From the NCBI GenBank assembly GCA_025362495.1, contig JANYGI010000224.1, forward strand, positions 1 to 64,000: a stretch of 64,000 nt of DNA, read 5' to 3'. Shown piece by piece: positions 53,214 to 62,738 of the stretch (within the stretch, counting starts at the first letter, position 1; every line of letters starts with the position of its first letter). Both the position numbers and the translations under genes were made by a program. The DNA is from Byssovorax sp. (GTDB lineage Bacteria; Myxococcota_A; Polyangia; Polyangiales; Polyangiaceae). The notes beneath the pieces are model-generated. The model was not told the DNA's origin and did not search any database. It saw nothing but the letters and a program-made list of their open reading frames with translations.

Positions 53214-55105
53214 CCTGGATCAGCCTGGCTCTCGTTGTCCTGTTCCTCGCCGACGCGTTGCGCCTCCGGGCGCGCGTGACCGCGTTGCGCGCGCTCGCGC
53301 CCACGACGGCGCCGGTGTCGCCGGATCATCGCTTCTTCGTGGCCAACGGCGTGACGCTCGACGACGCGACGAGGCGCGCCGCGAGCGCCCACGCGCGCAT
53401 CCACGGCCTCGCGGTGCTCGATCTGCTGCCGGCCGATCTCGGCGCGCGGCGCCTCCTCGGCCTCGTCGCGCTGGTCGATCCCGAGCGTTACGTGGGCGAT
53501 CGCTTCGGCGCGGGCTTCACCGCGGGGCAGGCCGTGCTCGTCGCCGCCGACGCCGCGGCGCGCGCCGGCATCGACGAAGCGCCCTCCGATCCCGCGCTCT
53601 TCGTGCGGATGGTGGCGCGGTTGAAGCGCCACGCGTGCACTGGCACCGGGCTCGCGGTCGCGCCCGATCTTCACGCCGCGCCCGAGGATCCGGCGTGCCG
53701 CTTCGCCGTCCTGCGCGAGCGCCTCGGCAGCCTGGCCGGCGTGGTGCTCGTGATCCAGGCGCTGCTGATGGCGCTGCTCGGCTATGGCGCCTTCGCCGCG
53801 CCTCGCGCCGGGCTCGTCGCGCTGGCGCTCTTCCACGTCCAGCCGATCTTGATCCTCGCAGGGCAGGCCACGAAGCCCCGCGATCTCCCCTGGATCGTGC
53901 TCTTTCGCGCCCCGCTCGAGCTGCTCGCCGTCCTCCGGACCTGGCTCGGCCGCGCGAGCCCCGCGGCCGGCCTCGATCCCGTGGAGACGCGCCGGGCCGC
54001 CTACGAAGAGTTGATCCGCGGCGGCACCGATCGCTTCTTCGAGCCCCGCGCCGAGCGCTGCATCGTCTGCGGCGGCGGCGATCTCGTGCCGCACCTGCAC
54101 ACGACCGATCTGCTCCAGCAGAAGCCCGGAACGTTCACCCTGGAGCGCTGCCGCGGCTGTGATCACGTCTTCCAGAACCCGCGCCTGTCGCTCGCGGGCC
54201 TCGATTTCTACTACCGTGATTTCTACGATGGCCTCGGAGAAGACGGCCTGGAGGCGATCTTCGGCTACTCGACCGAGCCCTACCTGAGCCGCGCTCGCCT
54301 CCTCGCCGGGACGGCGCGACCTCGACGCTGGCTCGACGTCGGCTGCGGCCACGGCCACTTCTCCTGCGCCGCCCGCGAGCTCTTCCCCGAGGCCCGCTTC
54401 GACGGCCTCGACCTCAGCGAGAGCGTCGAAGAGGCCGCGCGCCGCGGCTGGATTGATCAGGGTCACCGCGGCCTCTTCACCGATCTCGCGCCGCGCGTCG
54501 CCGGCGCCTACGACGCCGTCACCATGAGCCACTACCTCGAGCACACGCTCGATCCGCGCGCCGAGATCCACGCCGCCGCGCTGGCTCTCTCCCCGGGCGG
54601 AACGCTCCTGATCGAGGTCCCCGATCCCGAGTGCGTGATGGGCCGAGTCATGGGCCGCTGGTGGTTGCCGTGGTTCCAGCCGCAGCACCTGCACCTGCTC
54701 TCGACCCGTAACCTGGCGCGGATCCTCCGTGACGAGGGGTTCCACGCGGTGAGCTTCCAGCGCGCCGAGGCGCATCAGCAGGTCGACTTCTCCCTCGCGG
54801 CGATGCTCCTCCTCGGCTGGATCGCGCCGCCGCCGGATCAGCCCTGGCGCCCTCGGCGCGGCGCGCTCTACCGCGCGTGGCACCGCGCGGTGTGGACCGC
54901 ATCGATGCCGCTCTACCTCGGCGCGCGCCTCGCCGACTGGGCGCTCGGCCCCGTCCTCCGTCGCGTCGCCTCCAACACCTACCGCGCCGTCGCGCGCCGC
55001 GACGCGCCGGGCCGCACTGACGCCGCGCCGCGGTCCGAGCCCTCCACCTCCAACAGCCTCGATCTCGCGCCGGCGATGCTCGTCGCCACGAGGTCCGCGT
55101 CATGA
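53210..55105 (+). CDS. Membrane-associated SAM methyltransferase with zinc-ribbon entry
   Basis: The 631-residue protein starts at ATG 53210 (ATGA overlap). It has an N-terminal membrane helix (ISLALVVLFLADAL), and two further hydrophobic segments near 180-225 (GVVLVIQALLMALLGYGAF; LVALALFHVQPILILAG). A CIVCGGG...CRGCDHVFQNP zinc ribbon follows, then a class I methyltransferase with LDVGCGHGHFSCAA near 374 and VTMSHYLEHTLDP. The C-terminus has more amphipathic helices. It probably methylates the membrane-bound glycolipid product. The N-terminal ~280 residues have no clear homology. Confidence 0.75.
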   Translation: MTWISLALVVLFLADALRLRARVTALRALAPTTAPVSPDHRFFVANGVTLDDATRRAASAHARIHGLAVLDLLPADLGARRLLGLVALVDPERYVGDRFGAGFTAGQAVLVAADAAARAGIDEAPSDPALFVRMVARLKRHACTGTGLAVAPDLHAAPEDPACRFAVLRERLGSLAGVVLVIQALLMALLGYGAFAAPRAGLVALALFHVQPILILAGQATKPRDLPWIVLFRAPLELLAVLRTWLGRASPAAGLDPVETRRAAYEELIRGGTDRFFEPRAERCIVCGGGDLVPHLHTTDLLQQKPGTFTLERCRGCDHVFQNPRLSLAGLDFYYRDFYDGLGEDGLEAIFGYSTEPYLSRARLLAGTARPRRWLDVGCGHGHFSCAARELFPEARFDGLDLSESVEEAARRGWIDQGHRGLFTDLAPRVAGAYDAVTMSHYLEHTLDPRAEIHAAALALSPGGTLLIEVPDPECVMGRVMGRWWLPWFQPQHLHLLSTRNLARILRDEGFHAVSFQRAEAHQQVDFSLAAMLLLGWIAPPPDQPWRPRRGALYRAWHRAVWTASMPLYLGARLADWALGPVLRRVASNTYRAVARRDAPGRTDAAPRSEPSTSNSLDLAPAMLVATRSAS

Positions 55106-55938
55106 CCGCGCGCGGCGATCTCTCGGTGACCGCGCTCTACACCTGCGAGACATGGGGCTGGGGCAACCTCGACGGCGCCGAGCTGCTCGTGAGCCCCGAG
55201 GGGCGCCGCGTCTTCGACGCCACGAACGCCGTCCTCGCGCTGGCGCGGCCGTTCCAGCGCGACGCGCGCTCGCTCAAGCACGCGCTGCTTCATCGCCATG
55301 TGATCCTCGATCACCTCGTCCGCGCCTCGGGCGCGCGCCGCGTGCTCGAGCTCGCCGCCGGCCTCTCGCGGCGAGGCGCGGCGTTCACCGTCGATCCCGA
55401 TCTGATCTATACCGAGGTCGATCTCGCGCCGGTGCTCGCGCGAAAGCGCGCGCTCCTTTCGCGCACCGACGCGGGCCGCCGCGTGCTCGCACGCGAGAAC
55501 CTCCGCCTCGTCGATCGCGACGTCGTCACCGAGCCGCTGGGCGATCTGGTGGAGCCGGGCGAGCCGCTCGTCATCCTCGCCGAGGGCCTGCTCGTGTACC
55601 TCGTGCCCGACGCGCAGCGAGCGCTCTTCCGCGCGGCCCGCGCCCTGCTCGCGCGCGCCGGCGGAGGCACGCTGGCCTTCGATCTCGTCCCCGCCTGCGA
55701 GGCTCCGCCGCCGGGCGCCGCGGGGCGCGCGCTCGGCTGGATGATGCGGCGCTTCACCGGCGGGAGGACCTTCGAGCACGACGCGCGCACCCGTGACGAT
55801 CTCGTCGCGGAGCTTCATTCTGCGGGCTTCGATCGCGTCGAGACGATCGAGCCCGCCGCCGTGGCCGCGCACTGGGACCTACCCTTCCCCGACACCCCCA
55901 CGCGGCAGCTAGTATTCGCCGCTCACGTCTCCACGTAG
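55102..55938 (+). CDS. LCMT/PPM1-family O-methyltransferase
   Basis: The 278-residue protein starts at ATG 55102 (ATGA overlap). It has RVLELAAGLSRRGAAF, YTEVDLAPVLARKRALL and LAEGLLVYLVP, typical of the leucine-carboxyl-methyltransferase-like group, which methylates carboxylates and polyketide hydroxyls. It is last in the biosynthetic operon; the next kinase gene starts ~100 bases later. Confidence 0.85.
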   Translation: MTARGDLSVTALYTCETWGWGNLDGAELLVSPEGRRVFDATNAVLALARPFQRDARSLKHALLHRHVILDHLVRASGARRVLELAAGLSRRGAAFTVDPDLIYTEVDLAPVLARKRALLSRTDAGRRVLARENLRLVDRDVVTEPLGDLVEPGEPLVILAEGLLVYLVPDAQRALFRAARALLARAGGGTLAFDLVPACEAPPPGAAGRALGWMMRRFTGGRTFEHDARTRDDLVAELHSAGFDRVETIEPAAVAAHWDLPFPDTPTRQLVFAAHVST

Positions 55939-56038
55939 CGGCGGAGGCGCACGCCTCGGTTGCGCCCGCGCACCGGCCCTTGCAGCGCTGGAGGCTTTGG
56001 CGCTAGATCTGGACGACAAGGGGCTCGAACCAGGTCGT

Positions 56039-57460
56039 ATGCGCCAGCCTGACCCATCGCCCCGCGAGGACGCGGAACGCCCCGCGTCGCTGCGGCCAGG
56101 CGACGTGATCGACGGCAAATACCGGCTGGAAAACATCCTCGGCTCGGGCGGCATGGGCCTGGTCAGGGCCGCGACCCACCTCCAGCTCGGCGCGCGCGTG
56201 GCGATCAAGCTTCTCCGGCCGAGCTCGTCGCTCGATCCCGCCGAGCGCGATCTCACCACCGCACGCTTCATTCGCGAAGCTCAGCTCGCCGTCCGGATCA
56301 AGAGCGAGCACGTGGCGCGGATCCTCGACATGGGCACGCTCCCGGGCGGCGAGCCCTACATCGCGATGGAGCTGCTCGAAGGGGTCGATCTCAACCGCCT
56401 CGTCCGCGACCGCGGCGCGCTCCCCCCGGGCGAGGCCGTCGCCTATGTTCTCCAGGCCTGCGAGGCGATCGCCGAGGCCCACGCGCTCGGCATCGTGCAC
56501 CGCGATCTCAAGCCGGCGAACCTCTTCCTGGCCCGGCGCGCGGACGGCTCGGTGCGCGTGAAGGTCCTCGACTTCGGCATCTCCAAGCTCGTCCTCGGCG
56601 CGTTCCGCGACGGTGACTCGACGCTGACGGCGAAGACCGACGTCCTCGGATCGCCGCAATACATGGCCCCGGAGCAGATCCGCAACCCCGTCGACGTCGA
56701 CGCGCGCAGCGACATCTGGTCGCTCGGCGCGGTGCTGTACCGGCTGCTCACCGCCCGCGGCGCCTTCGAGGGCGAGAGCGCCGCGGCGGTGCTCCTCGAG
56801 GTGATCTCCGCGGAGCCTGTGCCCGTGCGCGAGCTCGCGCCCGACGTGCCTCCCGAGCTCGCGGCCCTCGTGCTGCGTTGCCTCGAAAAAGACCGCGCGG
56901 ATCGCCCCGCGGACGTCGACGAGCTGGCGCGGGGGCTCGTGCCGTTCGCGACGCCGCTCGCCCGCGCGCGCTCGTGGGAGGGCGCGCCCGCGGGGTCCTC
57001 CACCATCGACACGCCGATCCCTTCGCTGGAGTCCCCGAGCGGGATCGACGCCGTGGAGCCGCCGATCGGCGCGGTCGCCGAGAAATTCTCGACCGCGGCG
57101 CCGACCGTGGGGCCCGCCGGGCGCGCGTCCGTCGGCGCGCGCCGACGTCTCACCGCGGTCGCTCTGGCCGTGAGCGCGATCGCCCTGCTCGTGGCGATCG
57201 CCAGGGGTCGCCTCGCTCCAGCGGTGCCCGACGAGGCGCGCGCCCCCGGCCGGGCCTCTTCCCTCGTCGCCGCGACGCTCGACGAGGCCCCGCCCCTCGT
57301 CCGCGTCGAGCCGACGGACACCGCTTCGGCCACCCCCCGCGCCGTCGCCGCGGCCTCCGCGCCCGCGCCCCCGAGCGCGCCCGAGCCTCGACCCAGCGCC
57401 ACGGCGCGCGCCCGGACCAGACGAGGAAAGCCCATTGATCTCCTCGAAGATCGAAAATGA
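56039..57460 (+). CDS. Membrane Ser/Thr protein kinase (Hanks type), cassette B
   Basis: The 473-residue paralogue of the kinase at 13637 has GSGGMG, Lys57 (VAIKLL), HRDLKPANLFL, DFG and YMAPEQI all present. One membrane helix (LTAVALAVSAIALLVAIA) and an Ala/Pro-rich tail follow, ending in LLEDRK (PLEDRQ in cassette A). ATG 56039 matches the N-terminal length of copy A; TTG 55997 is possible but sits only two bases from GGAGG. The next gene starts inside its last 26 bases. Confidence 0.9.
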   Translation: MRQPDPSPREDAERPASLRPGDVIDGKYRLENILGSGGMGLVRAATHLQLGARVAIKLLRPSSSLDPAERDLTTARFIREAQLAVRIKSEHVARILDMGTLPGGEPYIAMELLEGVDLNRLVRDRGALPPGEAVAYVLQACEAIAEAHALGIVHRDLKPANLFLARRADGSVRVKVLDFGISKLVLGAFRDGDSTLTAKTDVLGSPQYMAPEQIRNPVDVDARSDIWSLGAVLYRLLTARGAFEGESAAAVLLEVISAEPVPVRELAPDVPPELAALVLRCLEKDRADRPADVDELARGLVPFATPLARARSWEGAPAGSSTIDTPIPSLESPSGIDAVEPPIGAVAEKFSTAAPTVGPAGRASVGARRRLTAVALAVSAIALLVAIARGRLAPAVPDEARAPGRASSLVAATLDEAPPLVRVEPTDTASATPRAVAAASAPAPPSAPEPRPSATARARTRRGKPIDLLEDRK

Positions 57461-58460
57461 GCCGCCGGCGCTCGGTCGCCGCCGGGCGCGGGCGACGGGG
57501 CCCCGAGCGCGCGCGATCGCGCTCCTCATCGCGGCGTGCTCGGCGCTCCACGGCAGTGACGCGCGCGCGGACGCCGGGGCGATGGCCGAGGCGCTCTTCC
57601 AGCAAGGTCGCAAGCTGCTCGAGCAGGGCCACGTCGCCGAGGCCTGCGAGAAGCTCGAGTCGAGCTACCGCATCGACGCGGCCCTCGGCACGCTGGTAAA
57701 CCTCGCCGGGTGCCACGAAAAACAGGGCCGCCTCGCGACCGCGTGGGGCGAGTACAACGAGGCGATCACCGCGGCGAAGCGCGCCGGCCAGGCAGGTCGC
57801 GAGCAGCTCGCCCGCGCCAGGGTCGTGGCGCTCACGCCCCGCCTCTCGCACCTCATCGTGAACGTGAGCGCCCCGGCGCGCGTCGACGGCCTCGCGCTGA
57901 CCATCGACGGGGTGGCGCTCGCGCCCGGCGCGTGGGGCACGCCGATCCCGGTCGACGCGGGGGCGCACACCATCGTCGCCGCGGCGCCTCACCACATCAG
58001 CCAGACGACGCCGACCCGGGTCGACGAAGCGCAGTCCGTGGTGCTCACGCTTCCCCTGCTCGACCTCGCGCCGGTCCCGCCCCCGATCGTCGCGCCCTCC
58101 AGCTGGAAGACGCCCGTCGGCGTCGCGGGCCTCGGCCTCGGCGCCGTCGGCCTGGGCCTCGGCACCTACTTCGGCGCGCGGGCGCTCGACCTCGCGAGCA
58201 CCAGCGCGAAAGGCTGCAAGCCGGACGGCGGCTGCGATCAAGCGGCGTATGCTGCGTACGTGGACGGCCGATCCAGCGCGACGCTCGCCAACGCCTTCCT
58301 CGTCGGCGGAGGCGTGCTCGTCGCGGCGGGCGGCGCGCTCCTGATCCTCCGCGCTGTCGAGAAGCAAGAGCCGCAAAAGACCGCGCCCGTCGCCGCGATC
58401 CGCGTGATCCCCACGGCGGGACCGGGCGTCGGGCTCTTGACGATCGCGGGGGCGTGGTGA
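57435..58460 (+). CDS. Exported TPR protein with paired membrane segments, cassette B
   Basis: The 341-residue protein starts at TTG 57435 with AGGAAAG upstream, again inside the kinase gene. It has a signal peptide (AIALLIAACSALHGSDARA), TPR helices (MAEALFQQGRKLLEQGHVAEA; GTLVNLAGCHEKQGRLATAW), a PEGA-like hairpin (GAWGTPIPVDAGAHT) and two hydrophobic segments. The linker here has only three consecutive prolines, unlike copy A with thirteen. Function is inferred only from association with the kinase. Confidence 0.75.
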   Translation: MISSKIENEPPALGRRRARATGPRARAIALLIAACSALHGSDARADAGAMAEALFQQGRKLLEQGHVAEACEKLESSYRIDAALGTLVNLAGCHEKQGRLATAWGEYNEAITAAKRAGQAGREQLARARVVALTPRLSHLIVNVSAPARVDGLALTIDGVALAPGAWGTPIPVDAGAHTIVAAAPHHISQTTPTRVDEAQSVVLTLPLLDLAPVPPPIVAPSSWKTPVGVAGLGLGAVGLGLGTYFGARALDLASTSAKGCKPDGGCDQAAYAAYVDGRSSATLANAFLVGGGVLVAAGGALLILRAVEKQEPQKTAPVAAIRVIPTAGPGVGLLTIAGAW

Positions 58461-59536
58461 GCCGCGCTCACGCCGGCGCGCTCCTCGTCATCGGGCTGGG
58501 ATCGATCGCCGCGTGCGCCCAGATCGCGGGCCTCGACGACGATCGTCACCTCGACGACGGGACCACGTGCGACACCACGAGCGTGCCTGGCCCACCCTCC
58601 AGCGCGGGCGGCGGAGCCCTGGAAATCCTGGTCGCGGTGCGCTCGATCGATCTCGGCGAAAATGCCGCGAGCGACCCAATGAAATCGAGCGTGAACCTCG
58701 ACGGCGCCTGCAGTTGCCCCGGGCCGACGAGCTGCGTCGAGCCGATGTGGGCCGCCGCCGATCACTGCGACAACCCCGGCGGGCGCGACAACGCCGCCGC
58801 GCAGGCGTGGAGAGTCATCAACGAAGAGAACCCGCTCAAGATCCCGATCATCTCGTCGAGCGGCTTCAGCGGGCAGATCGACGCAGGCGCCTGGTCTCTG
58901 CTCATCCGCGTCACCGGGTACAACGGAATGCCGGACGACGCCGACGTCGCGGTCACCCTCTTCGCGAGCCCGGGCCTCGGCGCCGCGCCGAATTGGGATG
59001 GCAAGGACGCGTGGTCGGTGGCCGACGTCTCGCTCGTCGACAAGGTGTCGATCGCCAAGCCGATCTCCACCACCACCAACGCCTATGTCAGCGGCGGCGT
59101 GCTCGTGGTCTCGATCGCCGCGGTCGAGCTCCTGCTCTTCAGCCCCAGCATCCGCATGGCGGTGAACCTCAGCTCCGTGGTGATGCGAGCGACGATCGAG
59201 AAGGCGAGCGGCGGGGGATATCGCCTCTCGCACGGAATCCTCGGGGCCCGCTGGAAGGTCCCCGACATGATGGGCGACCTCGGGAGCGTGACCATCCTCG
59301 ACACGGAGCACCTCTGCACCACCTCGACCTTCCACTCCTTCGTCAAGCAGAAGCTCTGCTCTGTGGTGGACATCCCGTCCGGGGTCGATGGACCGGCGTC
59401 GCCGTGCAACGCGATGTCCTTCGGCGTCGGCTTCGAGGCCGATCCGGCGCTGCTCGGGCCGGTCAAGCCGGGCAGCGCGCCGTCGGGGGGCTGCACCGCG
59501 CAGAACGATCCCGGGACACAAACGTGCGGGAAATGA
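58457..59536 (+). CDS. Cys-rich lipoprotein, cassette B
   Basis: The 359-residue homologue of the product at 15941 starts at GTG 58457 (GTGA overlap with the TPR gene). The signal ends with IAAC. Shared features are CSCPGPTSCVEP, DHCDNPGGRDN, the core VTGYNGMPDDADV and FASPGLGAAPNWDGKDAW, and the end PCNAMSFGVGF. It lacks most of the Ser/Gly linker seen in copy A. Confidence 0.7.
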   Translation: MSRAHAGALLVIGLGSIAACAQIAGLDDDRHLDDGTTCDTTSVPGPPSSAGGGALEILVAVRSIDLGENAASDPMKSSVNLDGACSCPGPTSCVEPMWAAADHCDNPGGRDNAAAQAWRVINEENPLKIPIISSSGFSGQIDAGAWSLLIRVTGYNGMPDDADVAVTLFASPGLGAAPNWDGKDAWSVADVSLVDKVSIAKPISTTTNAYVSGGVLVVSIAAVELLLFSPSIRMAVNLSSVVMRATIEKASGGGYRLSHGILGARWKVPDMMGDLGSVTILDTEHLCTTSTFHSFVKQKLCSVVDIPSGVDGPASPCNAMSFGVGFEADPALLGPVKPGSAPSGGCTAQNDPGTQTCGK

Positions 59537-59746
59537 AGCGTTTCGTGAGCACGGACCAGGCCCGCGAGCGCGCCTCGTCGTGATCGACGACGACGAGCTC
59601 GGAGCCGCCGGACTCGCTGCGTGAGGACGTCACTCGAGGCGATCGTCGTCTCCAGGCGACGGCACGAGAGAGCCGCATCGTACTTCAATATATCCATCGA
59701 TCTACCTCCTGGCCGCTCCTCGACACCGCGCCTCGAGCGTTGAACG

Positions 59747-60937
59747 TCACTTCGCAGGCTGCGTCGCGCACCCGAACAAGATCGCGATCTTCGCCTTGGT
59801 ATCCGCCTGGATCGACGCGCACGTCACCGGGCAGAGGTTGATCGTCGCGGGCTTCGCCGGATCATCGTAGAACCACCCACCCTTCGTCGCCGTGCACGCA
59901 CCGGCAGCGGGCACCTGGCCAAACGTCACCGGAGCGCCGCCGCCTCCAGGGCTGTAGTCCACGTTGACGAGGCCCGGATCGATGGCGGCCCCGTTGCTGC
60001 TCTCCGGCATGACGAACTGGCACGCCACCTGGCTCTTCTGGATCGCCTGCATCGCCGCGAGCAGCTCGCCCTGGGCGTTGCCGTTGCCGATGAAGAACCC
60101 TTTGCTCGTCTGCCCCGCTTTGGCGATGGCGTCCATGTCACTCTGGTGCGATCCGGCGAGGCCGACAGCGAAGGTGAGGACCCCGCTCTGCGCGCTGGCG
60201 TCGGAGGCCAGCTTGGCGATGTGGCCGATGTCCTGATCGCAGCCGCTCGGCTCACCATCGGTCACCAGCACCACCACCGTCTTCTCGTCCGGGTGAGAGG
60301 CCCTGTAGGCCTTGGCCCAGATCTCCCCGCCTCCGAGGGCAGCCGACAGCGGCGTCCCGCCATCGGGCGTCGTCGCGGTGGTCACGATCGATCCGATCAA
60401 AGCACTCTCCTGCTGGTCCGTCGGCGCGGGATCGGCGGTGAGCGGCGCGAGCGCGACCGTCGTCTGACTGCAGAAGTCCGCGGAGCAGAGGCTGTCGCTG
60501 CAGAGCCAGTCCGGGAAGAAGCGCAGCGCCACGCGGAGGCCCGCCGTCCCCGGGTTCTGGAAGAAGGCGATCATCGCCGCGGTGGCGTTGCCCCACTTGT
60601 TCTGATCATCCATCGAGCTCGAGCGATCGAAGAGGATCAGCATGTTGACGGGGACCAGCTCTGCCTCGGCGCTCGAGGTGGCGCAGGCGGCGTCGGGATC
60701 CAGGCCGCCAGTCATCACGCCATCACCGGCGTCGAGGGTCGACCCCTCGCCTCCGCTCCCCGCGGGCCCGACCGCCACCGGATCACCGCTGCTCTCACCG
60801 CCGCCACGAACCTCGCCGCCGCCCGCGCCGGGAGAGGGGCCACGGACCCCGGCCGCGCACCCGGACGCGAGGAGAAAAAGAGCGATCGTGATCGCGTGAA
60901 ACCGGCCGCGCAGCGGGAGCGCGAATACGTTCTTCAT
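59747..60937 (-). CDS. vWA-domain lipoprotein
   Basis: The 396-residue protein starts at ATG 60937, after GGAGGACTC. It has a signal with lipobox LLASGC and a Gly/Ser linker, then a von Willebrand A domain. The DRSSS MIDAS motif lies in MLILFDRSSSMDD, with a TPLSAALGGG threonine and VVVLVTDGEPSGC carrying the distal Asp. Many Cys occur late. vWA domains bind metal and protein ligands. It is divergent from the haem/copper protein across a 376-base region containing a copy of the TGGTAACGATGGATCC motif. The longer frame was rejected. Confidence 0.8.
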   Translation of the reverse strand: MKNVFALPLRGRFHAITIALFLLASGCAAGVRGPSPGAGGGEVRGGGESSGDPVAVGPAGSGGEGSTLDAGDGVMTGGLDPDAACATSSAEAELVPVNMLILFDRSSSMDDQNKWGNATAAMIAFFQNPGTAGLRVALRFFPDWLCSDSLCSADFCSQTTVALAPLTADPAPTDQQESALIGSIVTTATTPDGGTPLSAALGGGEIWAKAYRASHPDEKTVVVLVTDGEPSGCDQDIGHIAKLASDASAQSGVLTFAVGLAGSHQSDMDAIAKAGQTSKGFFIGNGNAQGELLAAMQAIQKSQVACQFVMPESSNGAAIDPGLVNVDYSPGGGGAPVTFGQVPAAGACTATKGGWFYDDPAKPATINLCPVTCASIQADTKAKIAILFGCATQPAK

Positions 60938-61313
60938 GAGTCCTCCAGGCCACTCTCGACGATGGCGCCGAGCCTCCTCTGCACGAGTGACGCCAGAGAC
61001 CGCAGCGGCAAATTCGAGGGTGGTTTCACGACGCCCCACCCCGCCGTGGGCGCGCCGACCGGGGCGGGCCCCGGGGACCAGGCCACCTTGATAACGATGT
61101 AAACACCTTGGATTCACGGATATTTAAGCGATATTTTTCGACGATCGTGCCGCCGCTGCGCACGGATCCCAGACCAGCAACCTGGTAACGATGGATCCAT
61201 CAGGATGGACCACAGAAGATCCAGGATGGCGCTCGAACGCGGGAGTTCACCGACATCGATGCTCGGCATACGTATTGCTCATCGGTCCTCGCTACCCCGA
61301 AGAAGGAGTCCTC
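60938..61313. promoter_or_regulatory. Divergent control region with candidate operator copy 2 at 61183-61198
   Basis: The 376 bases between two divergent genes hold no credible gene. They contain TGGTAACGATGGATCC (61183-61198), whose right part forms a 12-base palindrome GATGGATCCATC (61190-61201). A second degenerate form (GATAACGATG) lies near 61090. Both flanking genes could be controlled from here. Confidence 0.5.
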
Positions 61314-62729
61314 ATGATGTCGCAGCCTCACCACTCCATCGCTCTCTCGCTCGCGCTCGTTCTCGTCGCCGCGAACACGGCATCTTGCACCGGCAAATCT
61401 CCCGACAGCATCTCTCCCGGCGCGGGAGCGGGCGGCGACTCCAGCGGCCCTCCGCCGGACGATGTCACCGTCGGCAGCGGTCTCGCGGCGGGCGCCGGCG
61501 GGGAATCGTCGCTTGGATCGGGCCCGCCGGCCGGGCCGTCTCTGCCCTGCGACGTCGACGCCGTGCTCCAGGACTGCCGCGGTTGCCACGGCGAAAAGCC
61601 GGCGTTCGGCGCGCCGATGCCGCTCGTCACCTACGCGGATCTGATGGCGCCGGCCCCCAGCGACCCGGGCAAGAAGGTCGCGGAGCTGGTCAAGGCCCGG
61701 ATCCACGACGACGCTCACCCGATGCCGCCGCTCCCCAACCCGCGCGTCGACGCGAGCAAGATGGCCGTGGTCGACACCTGGCTCTCCGCCGGCGCCCCGG
61801 TGTCGAACGTGGATTGCGGCGGCGGCGCCGGAGGCGGGAAGGGCGGCGCCGAGCCCCCGGGGCCCAAGCCGCTCTCGTGCGCGCCGGACACGCTGATCCG
61901 CCCCGCGGCGCCCTTCGCCATCGACCCTGGCAGCATCGATCAATACGTGTGTTACGGCTTCGACGTCACCCCCTCCAAGAAGCGCCACGTCACCGCGCTG
62001 GCGCCGAAGATCGACAACAAGGCCCTCGTGCACCACCTGCTCCTCTTCCAGACCGATCAGGCCGAGAGCCCGACGCCCAAGGCCTGTCAGGCCTTTGGAT
62101 CGGTGGGCTGGCGGCTGATCGCCGGCTGGGCGCCCGGCGGCGACAACCTCGAGCTGCCCCCCGAAGCGGGCTTTCCGGAGGCCGGCACCACGCACTGGGT
62201 GATGCAGGTCCACTACAACAACTCGCAGCACCTCGCGAACCAGACCGACGAAAGCGGCTACGACCTCTGCACCACGGATCAGCTCCGCCCGAACGACGCC
62301 GAGGTGATGGGGCTCGGCTCGATCAACTTCTCGATCGAGCCGCACTCCAAGCTCGATCTCTCGTGCGACTACACCTTCTACTCCAGCCCGAAGATCCACC
62401 TCTTCGGAGCCTCACCGCACATGCACCTGCGCGGACGGGCCATGTCCAGCGTCAAGCTGGGCGGACCGATGGGGCAACAGACCATCGTGGACTCGCCGAA
62501 CTTCGACTTCAACACCCAGATCGAATACCCCACCAGCGTCGATGTGGCCTTCGGCGACACCCTGCGCACGCGCTGCGTCTGGGAGAACGACACCGCGAGC
62601 GCCATCAAGTTCGGGGAGAACACCGGCGACGAGATGTGCTTCGACTTCGTGGCTTACTACCCGAAGGTGACGGCGCCCCTCTGGAGCTGGACGACCCCCT
62701 CGCTCAGCGCGAGCTGCAAGAGCCAGTGA
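61314..62729 (+). CDS. Exported haem / copper type II monooxygenase-like protein
   Basis: The 471-residue product starts at ATG 61314 (AGAAGGAG upstream), with a lipobox-like signal ending ASC. A single c-type haem motif CRGCH lies near residue 85 (DCRGCHGEKPAF). The C-terminal ~270 residues resemble the PHM/DBM copper monooxygenase pair: LVHHLLLFQ, THWVMQVHYNN and ASPHMHLRGRAM supply His and Met ligands, then TGDEMCFDFVAYYP. The family hydroxylates C-H bonds using ascorbate or another donor; here the haem may feed electrons. Confidence 0.8.
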   Translation: MMSQPHHSIALSLALVLVAANTASCTGKSPDSISPGAGAGGDSSGPPPDDVTVGSGLAAGAGGESSLGSGPPAGPSLPCDVDAVLQDCRGCHGEKPAFGAPMPLVTYADLMAPAPSDPGKKVAELVKARIHDDAHPMPPLPNPRVDASKMAVVDTWLSAGAPVSNVDCGGGAGGGKGGAEPPGPKPLSCAPDTLIRPAAPFAIDPGSIDQYVCYGFDVTPSKKRHVTALAPKIDNKALVHHLLLFQTDQAESPTPKACQAFGSVGWRLIAGWAPGGDNLELPPEAGFPEAGTTHWVMQVHYNNSQHLANQTDESGYDLCTTDQLRPNDAEVMGLGSINFSIEPHSKLDLSCDYTFYSSPKIHLFGASPHMHLRGRAMSSVKLGGPMGQQTIVDSPNFDFNTQIEYPTSVDVAFGDTLRTRCVWENDTASAIKFGENTGDEMCFDFVAYYPKVTAPLWSWTTPSLSASCKSQ

Positions 62730-62738
62730 TGCGCGGGA

